The position numbers were made by a program, and so were the translations under genes. The notes below the pieces were generated by a model. That model was not told where the DNA came from, did not search any database, and was given only the letters and a program-made list of their open reading frames with translations. Of a DNA stretch of 5,888 nt, positions 1-5,793 are shown one piece after another. Location of the stretch: contig CADBLV010000207.1 in the NCBI GenBank assembly GCA_902795555.1, positions 1-5,888 on the forward strand, written 5' to 3'. Position 1 is the first letter of the stretch. Every line of letters starts with the position of its first letter. This DNA comes from an uncultured Eubacteriales bacterium (lineage in GTDB: Bacteria; Bacillota_A; Clostridia; Christensenellales; Aristaeellaceae).

Positions 1-2200
1 GCGCTTTTCCGTCCGGATAGGCTCCGCGGGCAGCATATACGCCGGTTTCCCGCATCAGCCACCAGATGAAGTCCGGAACCGGCATGCTCTCGCTGATCTT
101 TCTCCATCCATTCAGCTGATCGACCACCTGTCTGCAGCGGATGTCAATCGGTTTCTCATTCCGTTCCGCGCATAGTTCAAACGCTTCGTAGAAAGGCACA
201 AATTCATTTTTCTCCAGCCGGATGTCCGCCAGTTCGCTTTCTGAAAACAGGAAAGGCGTATTGTTCAGCGTTCCGGCCAGCGCGTCGTCATTGTGCAGAT
301 TATCGATCACGGTCAGCAGATTCAGAAAGGACTTCACTTCATCCAGTCCGAAGAAGTCCGGCGCGCCTTCATACATGACAGGGATGTGCATCTTTTTCAG
401 GTGATTCACAATGGCGGAAGCGGTGCCTTTGGCGACTTTCACCAGAATGACGATATCTCTGTATCGGTAATGCTCCGTGCTGCTGGATTCAGTGGAGGGG
501 GTAATCAGGGACCGGATGTACCGGCCGACCACTTCACACTGGGCTTCCAGCTTATCCGCGTCTTCTTCCCCTTTCTGCACCAGGAACACATCAACCGGTC
601 CGAAGTCGCCATCAACGTTGCACTGCAGGTTATCCTCCGGATTGTATTTCATGTCTGTAATCTTCTCGTGCATTGCTTCGGTGAACACCTCATTCACGGC
701 ATCCACAACGCTTTTGCAGGAGCGATAGTTGTCCATGAAGAAGATCCGGCGCTCTGTCGCGTCCGCGGCGTCCGAATAATTTTTGCGTTTTTTCTCGAAC
801 AGATCCGGTTCGGCATGGCGAAATCCGTAGATGGACTGTTTGATGTCGCCGACCATGAAGAACTGATGCCCGGGACCTTTCAACTTTCCGATGATGGCCT
901 CCTGAATGCCGGAAACATCCTGGCATTCGTCCACATAGATGTACCTGTATTTGGCCAGCAGCTCATTCCGCTTTTCCTCATCAGACATAATGCGGTAAGC
1001 GATCTGCTCCATGTCCGCGTAGTCAATCACGCCGGTTTCCAGTTTCTGCTGCGCATACTGCTTGGCGATTACCCTCAGAAGCAGCTCCAGTCCCCGCAGC
1101 TCCGTCTGAATGATGCTGTTCAGGCGCTCATTCTTCTCGTCCATCATGGCATCAATGCGTTTGACTGCCGTGGAGAAGATGCCGCCGGAACCTTTCATGC
1201 TGTTGCGGACGGCATCAAACTGTTTCTTCCAGGCTTTGGTTTCATCATCCGACCCACGGGGTACAGCAGGTGCTTTCACAAACGCGGCTATGGTACTCAG
1301 AAGTAACGCTCGCTTCTCTTCAACGCTTTTTGTGAGGTTATCTTTTCGGAGAAACTCGTCAACCGGGTCAGCGCTCGTCCGGTCATGTTTTTCGAGGAAG
1401 TCTTTATCCGGGTCAATGTTTATCTGGTTATATTTTTCGAGAAAGTCATTCACCAGGTCTTCATCGGCCTGCACTGTGTCATGGCAGGAAGCCAGGGCAT
1501 GTGGGGCTTTCAGGAGTTCCTGCTCCTGCCGCAGGCATTCATCCAGCCCCAGCACATCCAGATCAATCGAGGTCATGATCTGTTGATTCCAAAGCTCATA
1601 CGGAGGATTTTTAACGACCTTTTCAAGGAAATCAAAGGGATTTGGAATGCCCATCAGGACATCATACAGATCCTCGACCATCTTCCGGATGTCTTCGATG
1701 CTGAAGGCGGTCATCAGAAAACCAACGGCCTGCCTGTCTGCGAGGCTGTATTTGTCCTTTTTGTTGAAGATAAGCTCTGCGGCATCGGAGAAGCACTCGT
1801 CCATGATGAGCTTTTTTTCCGCGTCCTTCAGCACCCGGGGATTCATGGTGGCTTCCGTGTTGTCGTTGTATTCCTTCAGCAGCTGGGTGCAGAAGGAGTG
1901 GATGGTGCTGATGGTTGCGGTTTCGATCTCGCTCAGCGCTTTGGCTGCCTGATTTACCCCCCGCTCCGAGGCTTCCTCCAGGAGATCCCGCAGCTTGTCC
2001 TTCATGTTCCGGGCTGCGTCCTTGGTGAAGGTGATCACGAGGAACTGGGAAACAGATGCCTCCGGATTATGGATCAGCGTCTTCTTGATCTTTTCCACCA
2101 TAACGCTGGTTTTTCCTGAGCCGGCAGCAGCGGAGACCAGGATGTTCTGGTTCCGGGCGTTAATGGCTTCCTGCTGAGAAGCATTGAACTTCGACGGCAC
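1..2200 (-). CDS. addA: ATP-dependent helicase/nuclease subunit A (AddA), N-terminal 733 codons, cut by window edge
   Basis: Superfamily 1A helicase subunit of the AddAB (RecBCD-like) complex, which resects double-strand DNA ends for RecA recombination in the cytoplasm. Motifs seen in order: Q-motif FNASQQEAI (residues 5-13), Walker A AAAGSGKT (24-31), motif Ia FLVITFTKDAARNMK (53-67), the AddA-typical ISTIHSFC (97-104), a DYAD segment just before the Walker B region, Walker B VDECQD (423-428), VGDIKQSIYGFR (450-461), and DNYRS of motif IV shortly after. No stop or frameshift was found on reading through. AddA is usually about 1,200 residues, so the C-terminal helicase motifs and RecB-type nuclease lie outside the window. 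The GTG start at 2200 is chosen because AAAGGGGG lies 7 bases before it and the protein then begins with the Q-motif at the expected distance. Odd points are three 15-residue tandem repeats (residues 245-289) and the absence of addB directly upstream. RecB-like or UvrD-like alternatives fit the motifs less well. Confidence 0.95.
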   Translation of the reverse strand, partial: MPSKFNASQQEAINARNQNILVSAAAGSGKTSVMVEKIKKTLIHNPEASVSQFLVITFTKDAARNMKDKLRDLLEEASERGVNQAAKALSEIETATISTIHSFCTQLLKEYNDNTEATMNPRVLKDAEKKLIMDECFSDAAELIFNKKDKYSLADRQAVGFLMTAFSIEDIRKMVEDLYDVLMGIPNPFDFLEKVVKNPPYELWNQQIMTSIDLDVLGLDECLRQEQELLKAPHALASCHDTVQADEDLVNDFLEKYNQINIDPDKDFLEKHDRTSADPVDEFLRKDNLTKSVEEKRALLLSTIAAFVKAPAVPRGSDDETKAWKKQFDAVRNSMKGSGGIFSTAVKRIDAMMDEKNERLNSIIQTELRGLELLLRVIAKQYAQQKLETGVIDYADMEQIAYRIMSDEEKRNELLAKYRYIYVDECQDVSGIQEAIIGKLKGPGHQFFMVGDIKQSIYGFRHAEPDLFEKKRKNYSDAADATERRIFFMDNYRSCKSVVDAVNEVFTEAMHEKITDMKYNPEDNLQCNVDGDFGPVDVFLVQKGEEDADKLEAQCEVVGRYIRSLITPSTESSSTEHYRYRDIVILVKVAKGTASAIVNHLKKMHIPVMYEGAPDFFGLDEVKSFLNLLTVIDNLHNDDALAGTLNNTPFLFSESELADIRLEKNEFVPFYEAFELCAERNEKPIDIRCRQVVDQLNGWRKISESMPVPDFIWWLMRETGVYAARGAYPDGKA
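1336..1470 (-). repeat. Three tandem 45-bp in-frame repeats inside addA
   Basis: Three adjacent units of exactly 45 bp (1336-1380, 1381-1425, 1426-1470) each begin on the plus strand with GGTTAT or GGTCAT and contain a T-rich run, CGAG/CGGAG and a GGTC block. Units 2 and 3 agree at about 30 of 45 positions by hand count. In AddA they give three 15-residue units, residues 245-259, 260-274 and 275-289, with the pattern xxxD(P/L)xxDFLEKxxx (ending DFLEKYNQ, DFLEKHDR, EFLRKDNL). The units are charged and lie between the ISTIHSFC motif and Walker B. Divergence among units suggests an old duplication rather than a recent assembly artefact. Confidence 0.9.
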
Positions 2201-2207
2201 GGGCGAG

Positions 2208-2215
2208 CCCCCTTT
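2208..2215 (-). promoter_or_regulatory. Ribosome binding site of addA
   Basis: On the minus strand AAAGGGGG precedes the GTG codon by 7 bases and decides the start. It is G-rich instead of the usual AGGAGG. It is flanked by GCCC blocks on both sides (TGCCCGG before, CTCGCCC after), which could pair with the G-run and partly hide it; that pairing is inference. Confidence 0.65.
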
Positions 2216-2230
2216 CAACCGGGCAGTGTA

Positions 2231-2266
2231 TGGGGCCATTATACCATGAATCCCTTTGCTTTTAAA
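2231..2266 (-). promoter_or_regulatory. Putative addA promoter with consensus -10 TATAAT
   Basis: A perfect TATAAT lies at 2243-2238 on the minus strand, 38 bases before the GTG start. The position for a -35 box at 17 bp spacing (2266-2261) reads TTTAAA, a poor match, and is the exact centre of the 36-bp palindrome. Transcription would begin near 2231, leaving a leader of about 30 bases. The -10 is convincing; the weak -35 suggests a factor-dependent or modest promoter. Confidence 0.6.
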
Positions 2267-2281
2267 GGCAAAGGGATTCAT
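2246..2281 (-). terminator. 36-bp near-perfect palindrome after the DUF4317 gene; terminator and/or operator
   Basis: A perfect 14-bp inverted repeat (2246-2259 with 2268-2281) is centred on TTTAAA, so 17 of 18 base pairs match across the whole 36 bp. It begins 35 bases past the DUF4317 stop codon and ends 2 bases before the TATAAT of addA. It is placed like a terminator, but neither strand has a T-run right after the stem, so classical intrinsic termination would be weak. Its position over the addA -35 region also allows an operator role for a dimeric regulator. The function is inferred. Confidence 0.6.
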
Positions 2282-2316
2282 CGTATCCTGATCTTCCTGA
2301 TTTGATCTGCTTTTTC

Positions 2317-3465
2317 TTATTGATTCGCGAACACGGGCTGACCGTTCACAGCGATATCGCCTTCAATCGGGATCAGCAAATAGCTCCGGCCGTCAATGAC
2401 CCTTGTTTCAAGCAGGTCAGCCTGTTTAGGGTCTACTTTGATGGAAACGCTGGGCATTTCCACTTTGAACTGTTTGGGCGTTACGACATTGACGGCCGGA
2501 AGAACCGCGCCTGTGCCGAAAGTTGCGTCAAAGCCTTTCCGGAAAGCTTCGACCCGGTCTTCTGACACACCGCCGTCTGTCAGCATTCTGGCCACATCCT
2601 GCTTGGAGAGCATCAGGGGCTCATCATCCTTGCTCTGTTCTTCGATCAGGCCGGAAACGACCTCGTGCATTTCCTGCACCACATCCAGAGAGCATTCATT
2701 TCCCAGACTCTGGGCCAGCAGCGTTTGGAAGTTTTCCGTCTGCTCCGTTGCCGGCATCTCCGCCTCTACATTGAAAGCAGCTTTCAGGAAATCCGCATGC
2801 GCGTCATTGCAGTCTTTGTTGAAGAAAAGGATCGTGTTGACGTCGGCGGCGCCTCCTTCATAAAGCGGGAAAAGGAATCCGAGCGCCGGAGCACTGGCCA
2901 GCCATTCCGGGGCCCGTTCGTGGAAGATACCGTCGGTGGGAAGATATCTCAGCGCGGGCTTTTCCTGTTTTACGGGGCAGATTGCACAAAGAATGTAACT
3001 GAAAGCGCGATCAGCGTTTTCGTCATCGATTTCTCCGTTCACATCACGCCTCCGGACATCCATATCGTCATGCATCAGGAGAATCAGCCAGTTTTCGGCA
3101 TTCTGAGCATCTTCGACCGACTGCATGTCAGGATGTTCCGCACGGATTCCTGCGATCAGGCGGGTAAAAAGCGCTTCCAAAGCTTCCTTGTCCTGAAGCG
3201 CTGTGTCTCTGACGCGAAGAAGGAGATCGTCGCTTTCTGTCGGAAACGCGATAGGGGTGAGTGTCTGCCCGATCTGCCCGGAGAGAACTTTCTTGAAAAT
3301 GGACATGTATTTTTCGTTTTCCTGCTCATACAATGATCCGACCGGAAGCTCGAAGCTTGTGATCGGATTTCCGATATAATCAACATAGCAGCCGCAGATC
3401 AGCGATGGATTGCGTTTGTCAGGGTTAAGCCGTCTTTTGATTTCCGCCAGGTCTCTTTGATTCAT
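2317..3465 (-). CDS. DUF4317 family protein of unknown function
   Basis: A 382-residue soluble protein without signal peptide or membrane segments. The N-terminus (MNQRDLAEIKRRLNPDKRNPSL, then ICGCYVD) and the following ELPVGSLYEQENEKYMSIFKKVLSG stretch match what I remember of the DUF4317 family, a cytoplasmic Firmicute group with no known activity. A charged region around residues 220-330 is rich in Glu, Asp and Gln and looks helical. The C-terminal part ends with a basic and hydrophobic segment followed by DGRSYLLIPIEGDIAVNG. I see no catalytic motif. The frame stays open upstream to an ATG at 3573, but that codon overlaps the promoter -10 box and the extra 36 residues look unlike the family, so the ATG at 3465 is preferred. 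Its ribosome site (AAAGGAAAG, about 12 bases away) is weak. It has its own promoter and a hairpin behind it, so it seems monocistronic. Its role is unknown. Confidence 0.85.
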   Translation of the reverse strand: MNQRDLAEIKRRLNPDKRNPSLICGCYVDYIGNPITSFELPVGSLYEQENEKYMSIFKKVLSGQIGQTLTPIAFPTESDDLLLRVRDTALQDKEALEALFTRLIAGIRAEHPDMQSVEDAQNAENWLILLMHDDMDVRRRDVNGEIDDENADRAFSYILCAICPVKQEKPALRYLPTDGIFHERAPEWLASAPALGFLFPLYEGGAADVNTILFFNKDCNDAHADFLKAAFNVEAEMPATEQTENFQTLLAQSLGNECSLDVVQEMHEVVSGLIEEQSKDDEPLMLSKQDVARMLTDGGVSEDRVEAFRKGFDATFGTGAVLPAVNVVTPKQFKVEMPSVSIKVDPKQADLLETRVIDGRSYLLIPIEGDIAVNGQPVFANQ

Positions 3466-3526
3466 GTTTTTCAGTCTTTCCTTTCTTGATATACATGGTT
3501 TCCGTCTGCAATTCGGCCCCATCTGT

Positions 3527-3554
3527 CCCGGTACTTCCCGGAACTGATGCCGGG
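3527..3554 (-). other. Small GC-rich stem in the DUF4317 mRNA leader
   Basis: The leader of about 100 bases between the promoter and the ATG at 3465 contains CCCGG/CCGGG arms. The segment 3550-3554 can pair with 3537-3541 (8-base loop) or with 3527-3531, giving two mutually exclusive short stems. It matches no riboswitch class I know. It may only be chance structure in a GC-rich leader. Confidence 0.25.
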
Positions 3555-3573
3555 CGAATGCAGAACAAAGCAT

Positions 3574-3602
3574 ATTCTACCATCTTGTGCCTGAGGATGC
3601 AA
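3574..3602 (-). promoter_or_regulatory. Putative promoter of the DUF4317 gene
   Basis: On the minus strand TTGCAT (3602-3597) is followed after 17 bp by TAGAAT (3579-3574), and TGG just before the -10 makes an extended -10 element. The -35 box starts one base past the upstream hairpin. Transcription would begin near 3567, giving a leader of about 100 bases. It is typical of a sigma-A promoter. Confidence 0.6.
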
Positions 3603-3603
3603 T

Positions 3604-3640
3604 AAACGGCAAAAGGATCTTCTGGATCCTTTTGCCGTTT
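3604..3640 (-). terminator. Strong hairpin terminator behind the nitroreductase gene, probably bidirectional
   Basis: A perfect 16-bp stem (3604-3619 with 3625-3640) has a 5-base loop. The inner core is AAAAGGATC / GATCCTTTT, so a TTTT run follows the GC core on either strand, and on the minus strand the stem runs into GCCGTTTATT. It lies about 110 bases past the nitroreductase stop codon and directly before the DUF4317 promoter. This is the expected form of a rho-independent terminator. Confidence 0.8.
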
Positions 3641-3750
3641 GAATGGTCATGATGATGAAATTCTGGAGCAATCCTTTTCACATTCTGTCAGCTCATGCAT
3701 ATTTACCGTGGGGATCGGATGCAATCTGCAAACAGCGGAAGCAATAAGCT

Positions 3751-4491
3751 TTATTCGATGATACTGGTTTTCGTTTCAAACGCTTCCCGGGTTGTTGCAC
3801 CGCTGGTTGCATCCACACCGGAATCCGCTTTGCCGATCAGCAGAACCGCTACAGCCTGCATGGAAGGATCTACGCCCAGTTTTTCGCAGAGTGCGTCATG
3901 ATTCTCACCATTCAGCGTCATGGTCGGGGATGAAACGATCTTTACGCCATATCCCAGGGAAGAAGCTGCAATGACCATATTCTGGGTGGCAAGGCCGCAG
4001 TCAAAGCTGGCATCCGGGGATTTGGAACTGCTGTTTTTGTAGACAATGACAGCAGCCGGTGAATCGCCCAGGGAAGCTTTCGCGCCGCTGCCGCCGGTCG
4101 GCGGTGCAGCGGGTCTTTCCCCTGCAGGTGATCCTTCGCCGGCTCCTCCCGGTAAATCCGATGGAGCACCTTCGGGTTTGCTGCCCGAGAAACCTTCAGG
4201 TTTTTTCCCCATATCTGCAGGCGTTGAAAATCCGTTCATACCTGAACCGGCAATTTCTTTCATGATTTCCGGATTGGTTACGGCCACAAAGAACCACGGC
4301 TGCTGATTGATCGCGCTCTCTGTTGATAACCCTGCCCGGAGAATCGTTTTCAGGTCTTCGGACGGAACCGCCTCGTCCGTAAAAGCCTGTGTTGTTCCGG
4401 TGCTCATGATTACATCCACCGCAGATTCAGCCATGGCGGTTGAAACCATAAAAAGCACTGCTGCCAGAATCATTCCAAGGAATCGTTTCAT
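3751..4491 (-). CDS. Exported nitroreductase-family protein with a C-terminal flavinylation-like motif
   Basis: A 246-residue protein. Residues 1-21 form a signal peptide (MKRFLGMILAAVLFMVSTAMA, cleavage after AMA; no lipobox cysteine), so it should act outside the membrane. Nitroreductase features are VPSEDLKTILRAGL (42-55), S-x-x-N-Q-Q-PW (59-66), SPAAVIVYKN (144-153), DCGLATQNMVIAASSLGYG (164-182) and VAVLLIGKAD (214-223). Such enzymes use FMN and NAD(P)H to reduce nitro groups, quinones and similar acceptors, but outside the cell the electron donor must differ. Oddities are a Gly/Pro/Glu-rich insertion at about residues 94-138, absence of the usual RRSxR arginines (here MSTGTTQAF, 29-37), and DATSGAT at 227-233, which fits the ApbE D-x-x-(S/T)-G-A-(S/T) motif with Thr233 as possible FMN acceptor. 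The ATG at 4491 is supported by GGAGGTGG 9 bases upstream. The terminator at 3604-3640 follows and the gene looks monocistronic. The fold is fairly sure; covalent flavin is inference. Confidence 0.85.
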   Translation of the reverse strand: MKRFLGMILAAVLFMVSTAMAESAVDVIMSTGTTQAFTDEAVPSEDLKTILRAGLSTESAINQQPWFFVAVTNPEIMKEIAGSGMNGFSTPADMGKKPEGFSGSKPEGAPSDLPGGAGEGSPAGERPAAPPTGGSGAKASLGDSPAAVIVYKNSSSKSPDASFDCGLATQNMVIAASSLGYGVKIVSSPTMTLNGENHDALCEKLGVDPSMQAVAVLLIGKADSGVDATSGATTREAFETKTSIIE

Positions 4492-4554
4492 CGTTGTTTT
4501 CCACCTCCGTTTGATTGCTATCAGGGATGACAGAATGATATATAAAAAACCTAA

Positions 4555-4560
4555 AGTATA
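4555..4560 (-). promoter_or_regulatory. Possible -10 box of the nitroreductase gene
   Basis: TATACT on the minus strand lies 63 bases before the ATG, in the AT-rich part of the divergent intergenic region. No acceptable -35 box is found at 16-18 bp, and other AT-rich hexamers nearby (around 4538-4545) are equally possible. Confidence 0.3.
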
Positions 4561-4615
4561 ATTAAAATCCGGGCGCTGCGACTCTGAAATCCGGAATGGC
4601 GGTGATTTTCTGTTG

Positions 4616-4644
4616 TTGACCGCAGTACGGTTTGCTGGTAGAAT
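4616..4644 (+). promoter_or_regulatory. Strong promoter of the DUF523-GNAT operon
   Basis: TTGACC (4616-4621), exactly 17 bp, then TAGAAT (4639-4644) preceded by TGG as an extended -10. Transcription would begin near 4651, leaving a leader of about 57 bases before the ATG at 4708. This is the best-matching promoter in the window. Confidence 0.75.
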
Positions 4645-4707
4645 AACCCGTGAAATCGGCAGCAGTCACAGTATCCCACAATCCGAAAAAAGGCGGTAAT
4701 TGAAAAG

Positions 4708-5148
4708 ATGAAAATCATGGTCAGCGCCTGCCTGTTGGGCGAAAACTGCAAGTATAATGGCGGGAACAACCGGAACCTGGAACTCCTTCATATGCTGTCG
4801 GGCCATGAAATCATTCCGGTCTGTCCGGAAGTGCTGGGCGGTCTGCCTGTTCCGCGTATTCCGGCAGAGATCGTGAACGGAATTGTCATAAACCGGGAAA
4901 ACAGATCTGTTGATGAATTGTTCCGCAGGGGCGCCCAAAAGGCACTCGAGATTGTCCGGAAGGAGAAACCCGATCTGATCATTCTTCAATCCCGAAGCCC
5001 CAGCTGCGGAGCAAAAGAAATCTATGACGGAACTTTTTCCGGGAGGTTGATCCCAGGCCGGGGCATATTTGCTGAGCTGGCAATGTGTTCCGGATTTCAT
5101 GTGATAGACGTGGAGGATGCCATATCTGAAAGGAGGAAATCCCAATGA
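4708..5148 (+). CDS. DUF523 protein, related to TudS thiouracil desulfidase
   Basis: A 146-residue cytoplasmic protein of full length for the family. Conserved blocks seen are VSACLLGENCKYNGG (5-19), PVCPEVLGGLPVPRIPAEI (37-55), SRSPSCGAKEIYDGTF (95-110) and GRGIFAEL (117-124). Cys8, Cys39 and Cys100 are the likely ligands of an iron-sulphur cluster; Cys14 is a fourth cysteine. From the literature, the DUF523 protein TudS removes sulphur from 2-thiouracil, giving uracil and sulphide, with a [4Fe-4S] cluster held by three cysteines. Whether this member has that substrate cannot be told from sequence. The start is supported by AGGCGG 11 bases upstream, a slightly long spacing. The stop overlaps the start of the next gene in ATGA, so the two genes share one mRNA from the promoter at 4616. 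Family assignment is sure, substrate is not. Confidence 0.9.
   Translation: MKIMVSACLLGENCKYNGGNNRNLELLHMLSGHEIIPVCPEVLGGLPVPRIPAEIVNGIVINRENRSVDELFRRGAQKALEIVRKEKPDLIILQSRSPSCGAKEIYDGTFSGRLIPGRGIFAELAMCSGFHVIDVEDAISERRKSQ
5131..5136 (+). promoter_or_regulatory. Ribosome binding site of the Sm-like/GNAT gene, inside the DUF523 gene
   Basis: AGGAGG lies 8 bases before the ATG at 5145, an ideal spacing, and within the last codons of the DUF523 gene. It fixes the start at 5145 instead of the later ATG at 5184 and supports coupled translation across the ATGA overlap. Confidence 0.85.
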
Positions 5149-5792
5149 ATCCGCAGGATGTGGACAGAACAAATGAGATAAGTATGTACGATGGGAAAAT
5201 GGTGCGGATCACCGATTCAGACGGGAAAACTTTCACCGGCATTGCGGAAACACAATCGGCGGAGTACTGTTTCCACGAATATGGCCGGGAAGAAGATGCT
5301 CTTGAAGTTTGTCATTTTACCATCTATGCTTCAGATATAAAGGAAATCAGGCTCCTTCCGGAGTTGAAGATCATCCGTGCCATGGATACCTGGCAGCAGG
5401 CAGGCGCTTACTATGTCCGCATACAGGCGATGGCGAAAAAACACCACATCTCGCTCCGGCAGGAGTTTGATGAGCATGATGGTCCGAACACGAAGTACAT
5501 TGTTGTGACGGATAACGACTTTCCGATCGCCACAGCAAGGATGTATCCGATTGATCGGAAATCCATGATGATCGGAAGAGTAGTGGTCCTCCCTGAATAT
5601 CGGCATCAGGGGATCGGAACGATGGTGGTCAATGCCTGTGAGGAATGGGCTGAAGAGATGTATTTCTCAAAGACCGTTGTTGAAAGCCGGGACAACAAGA
5701 CCGCATTCTATAAATGGCTGGGGTATGAGAGCTGCGGAGAAGTTGTGGAGGGAGATACGTTTCGCTGCATCAGAATGGAGAAAGTGCTCTGA
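5145..5792 (+). CDS. Fusion of an Sm-like N-terminal domain and a GNAT acetyltransferase
   Basis: A 215-residue cytoplasmic protein. Residues 15-70 (YDGKMVRITDSDGKTFTGIAE, then EYCFHEYGREEDALE, ending IYASDIKEI) look like a small Sm/SH3-type beta-barrel, a fold also seen alone or fused in Firmicutes. Residues 76-215 form a GNAT N-acetyltransferase of YjcF/ElaA type: AYYVRIQAMAKKH and EFDEHD (89-112), then ATARMYPI (129-136), the acetyl-CoA motif VVVLPEYRHQGIGT (146-159, core R153-H-Q-G-I-G158), and AFYKWLGYESCGE (187-199). It should transfer an acetyl group from acetyl-CoA to an amine; the substrate is unknown. The Sm-like part could bind RNA or a protein partner, but this is inference. It is second in an operon with the DUF523 gene and overlaps it by 4 bases. 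No terminator follows it in the window, so the operon may go on. Confidence 0.87.
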   Translation: MNPQDVDRTNEISMYDGKMVRITDSDGKTFTGIAETQSAEYCFHEYGREEDALEVCHFTIYASDIKEIRLLPELKIIRAMDTWQQAGAYYVRIQAMAKKHHISLRQEFDEHDGPNTKYIVVTDNDFPIATARMYPIDRKSMMIGRVVVLPEYRHQGIGTMVVNACEEWAEEMYFSKTVVESRDNKTAFYKWLGYESCGEVVEGDTFRCIRMEKVL

Positions 5793-5793
5793 A

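Noticed and set aside
293..1306. Long plus-strand open frame of 337 codons
   Set aside because: It lies opposite addA, whose helicase motifs are unmistakable on the minus strand; the translation has no family features and is an antisense shadow. The same holds for the open frames at 1110-1586 and 1385-2119.
1336..1470. The 45-bp repeats as a CRISPR array
   Set aside because: The units are adjacent without spacers, diverged, and in frame inside addA; they are coding tandem repeats.
2665..3336. Plus-strand open frame of 223 codons
   Set aside because: Antisense shadow of the DUF4317 gene, without a ribosome site or recognisable domain.
3466..3573. N-terminal extension of the DUF4317 protein from the ATG at 3573
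   Set aside because: The ATG overlaps the -10 box of the likely promoter and the extra 36 residues look non-family; the family-like N-terminus begins at 3465.
3641..3750. Short open frame or small RNA between the nitroreductase stop and the hairpin
   Set aside because: Only a 17-codon frame without a convincing ribosome site, and no promoter seen; best taken as the 3' untranslated part of the nitroreductase mRNA.
4666..5172. Minus-strand open frame of 168 codons
   Set aside because: Runs opposite the DUF523 gene, whose conserved cysteine motifs and promoter are clear; no similarity to any family I know.
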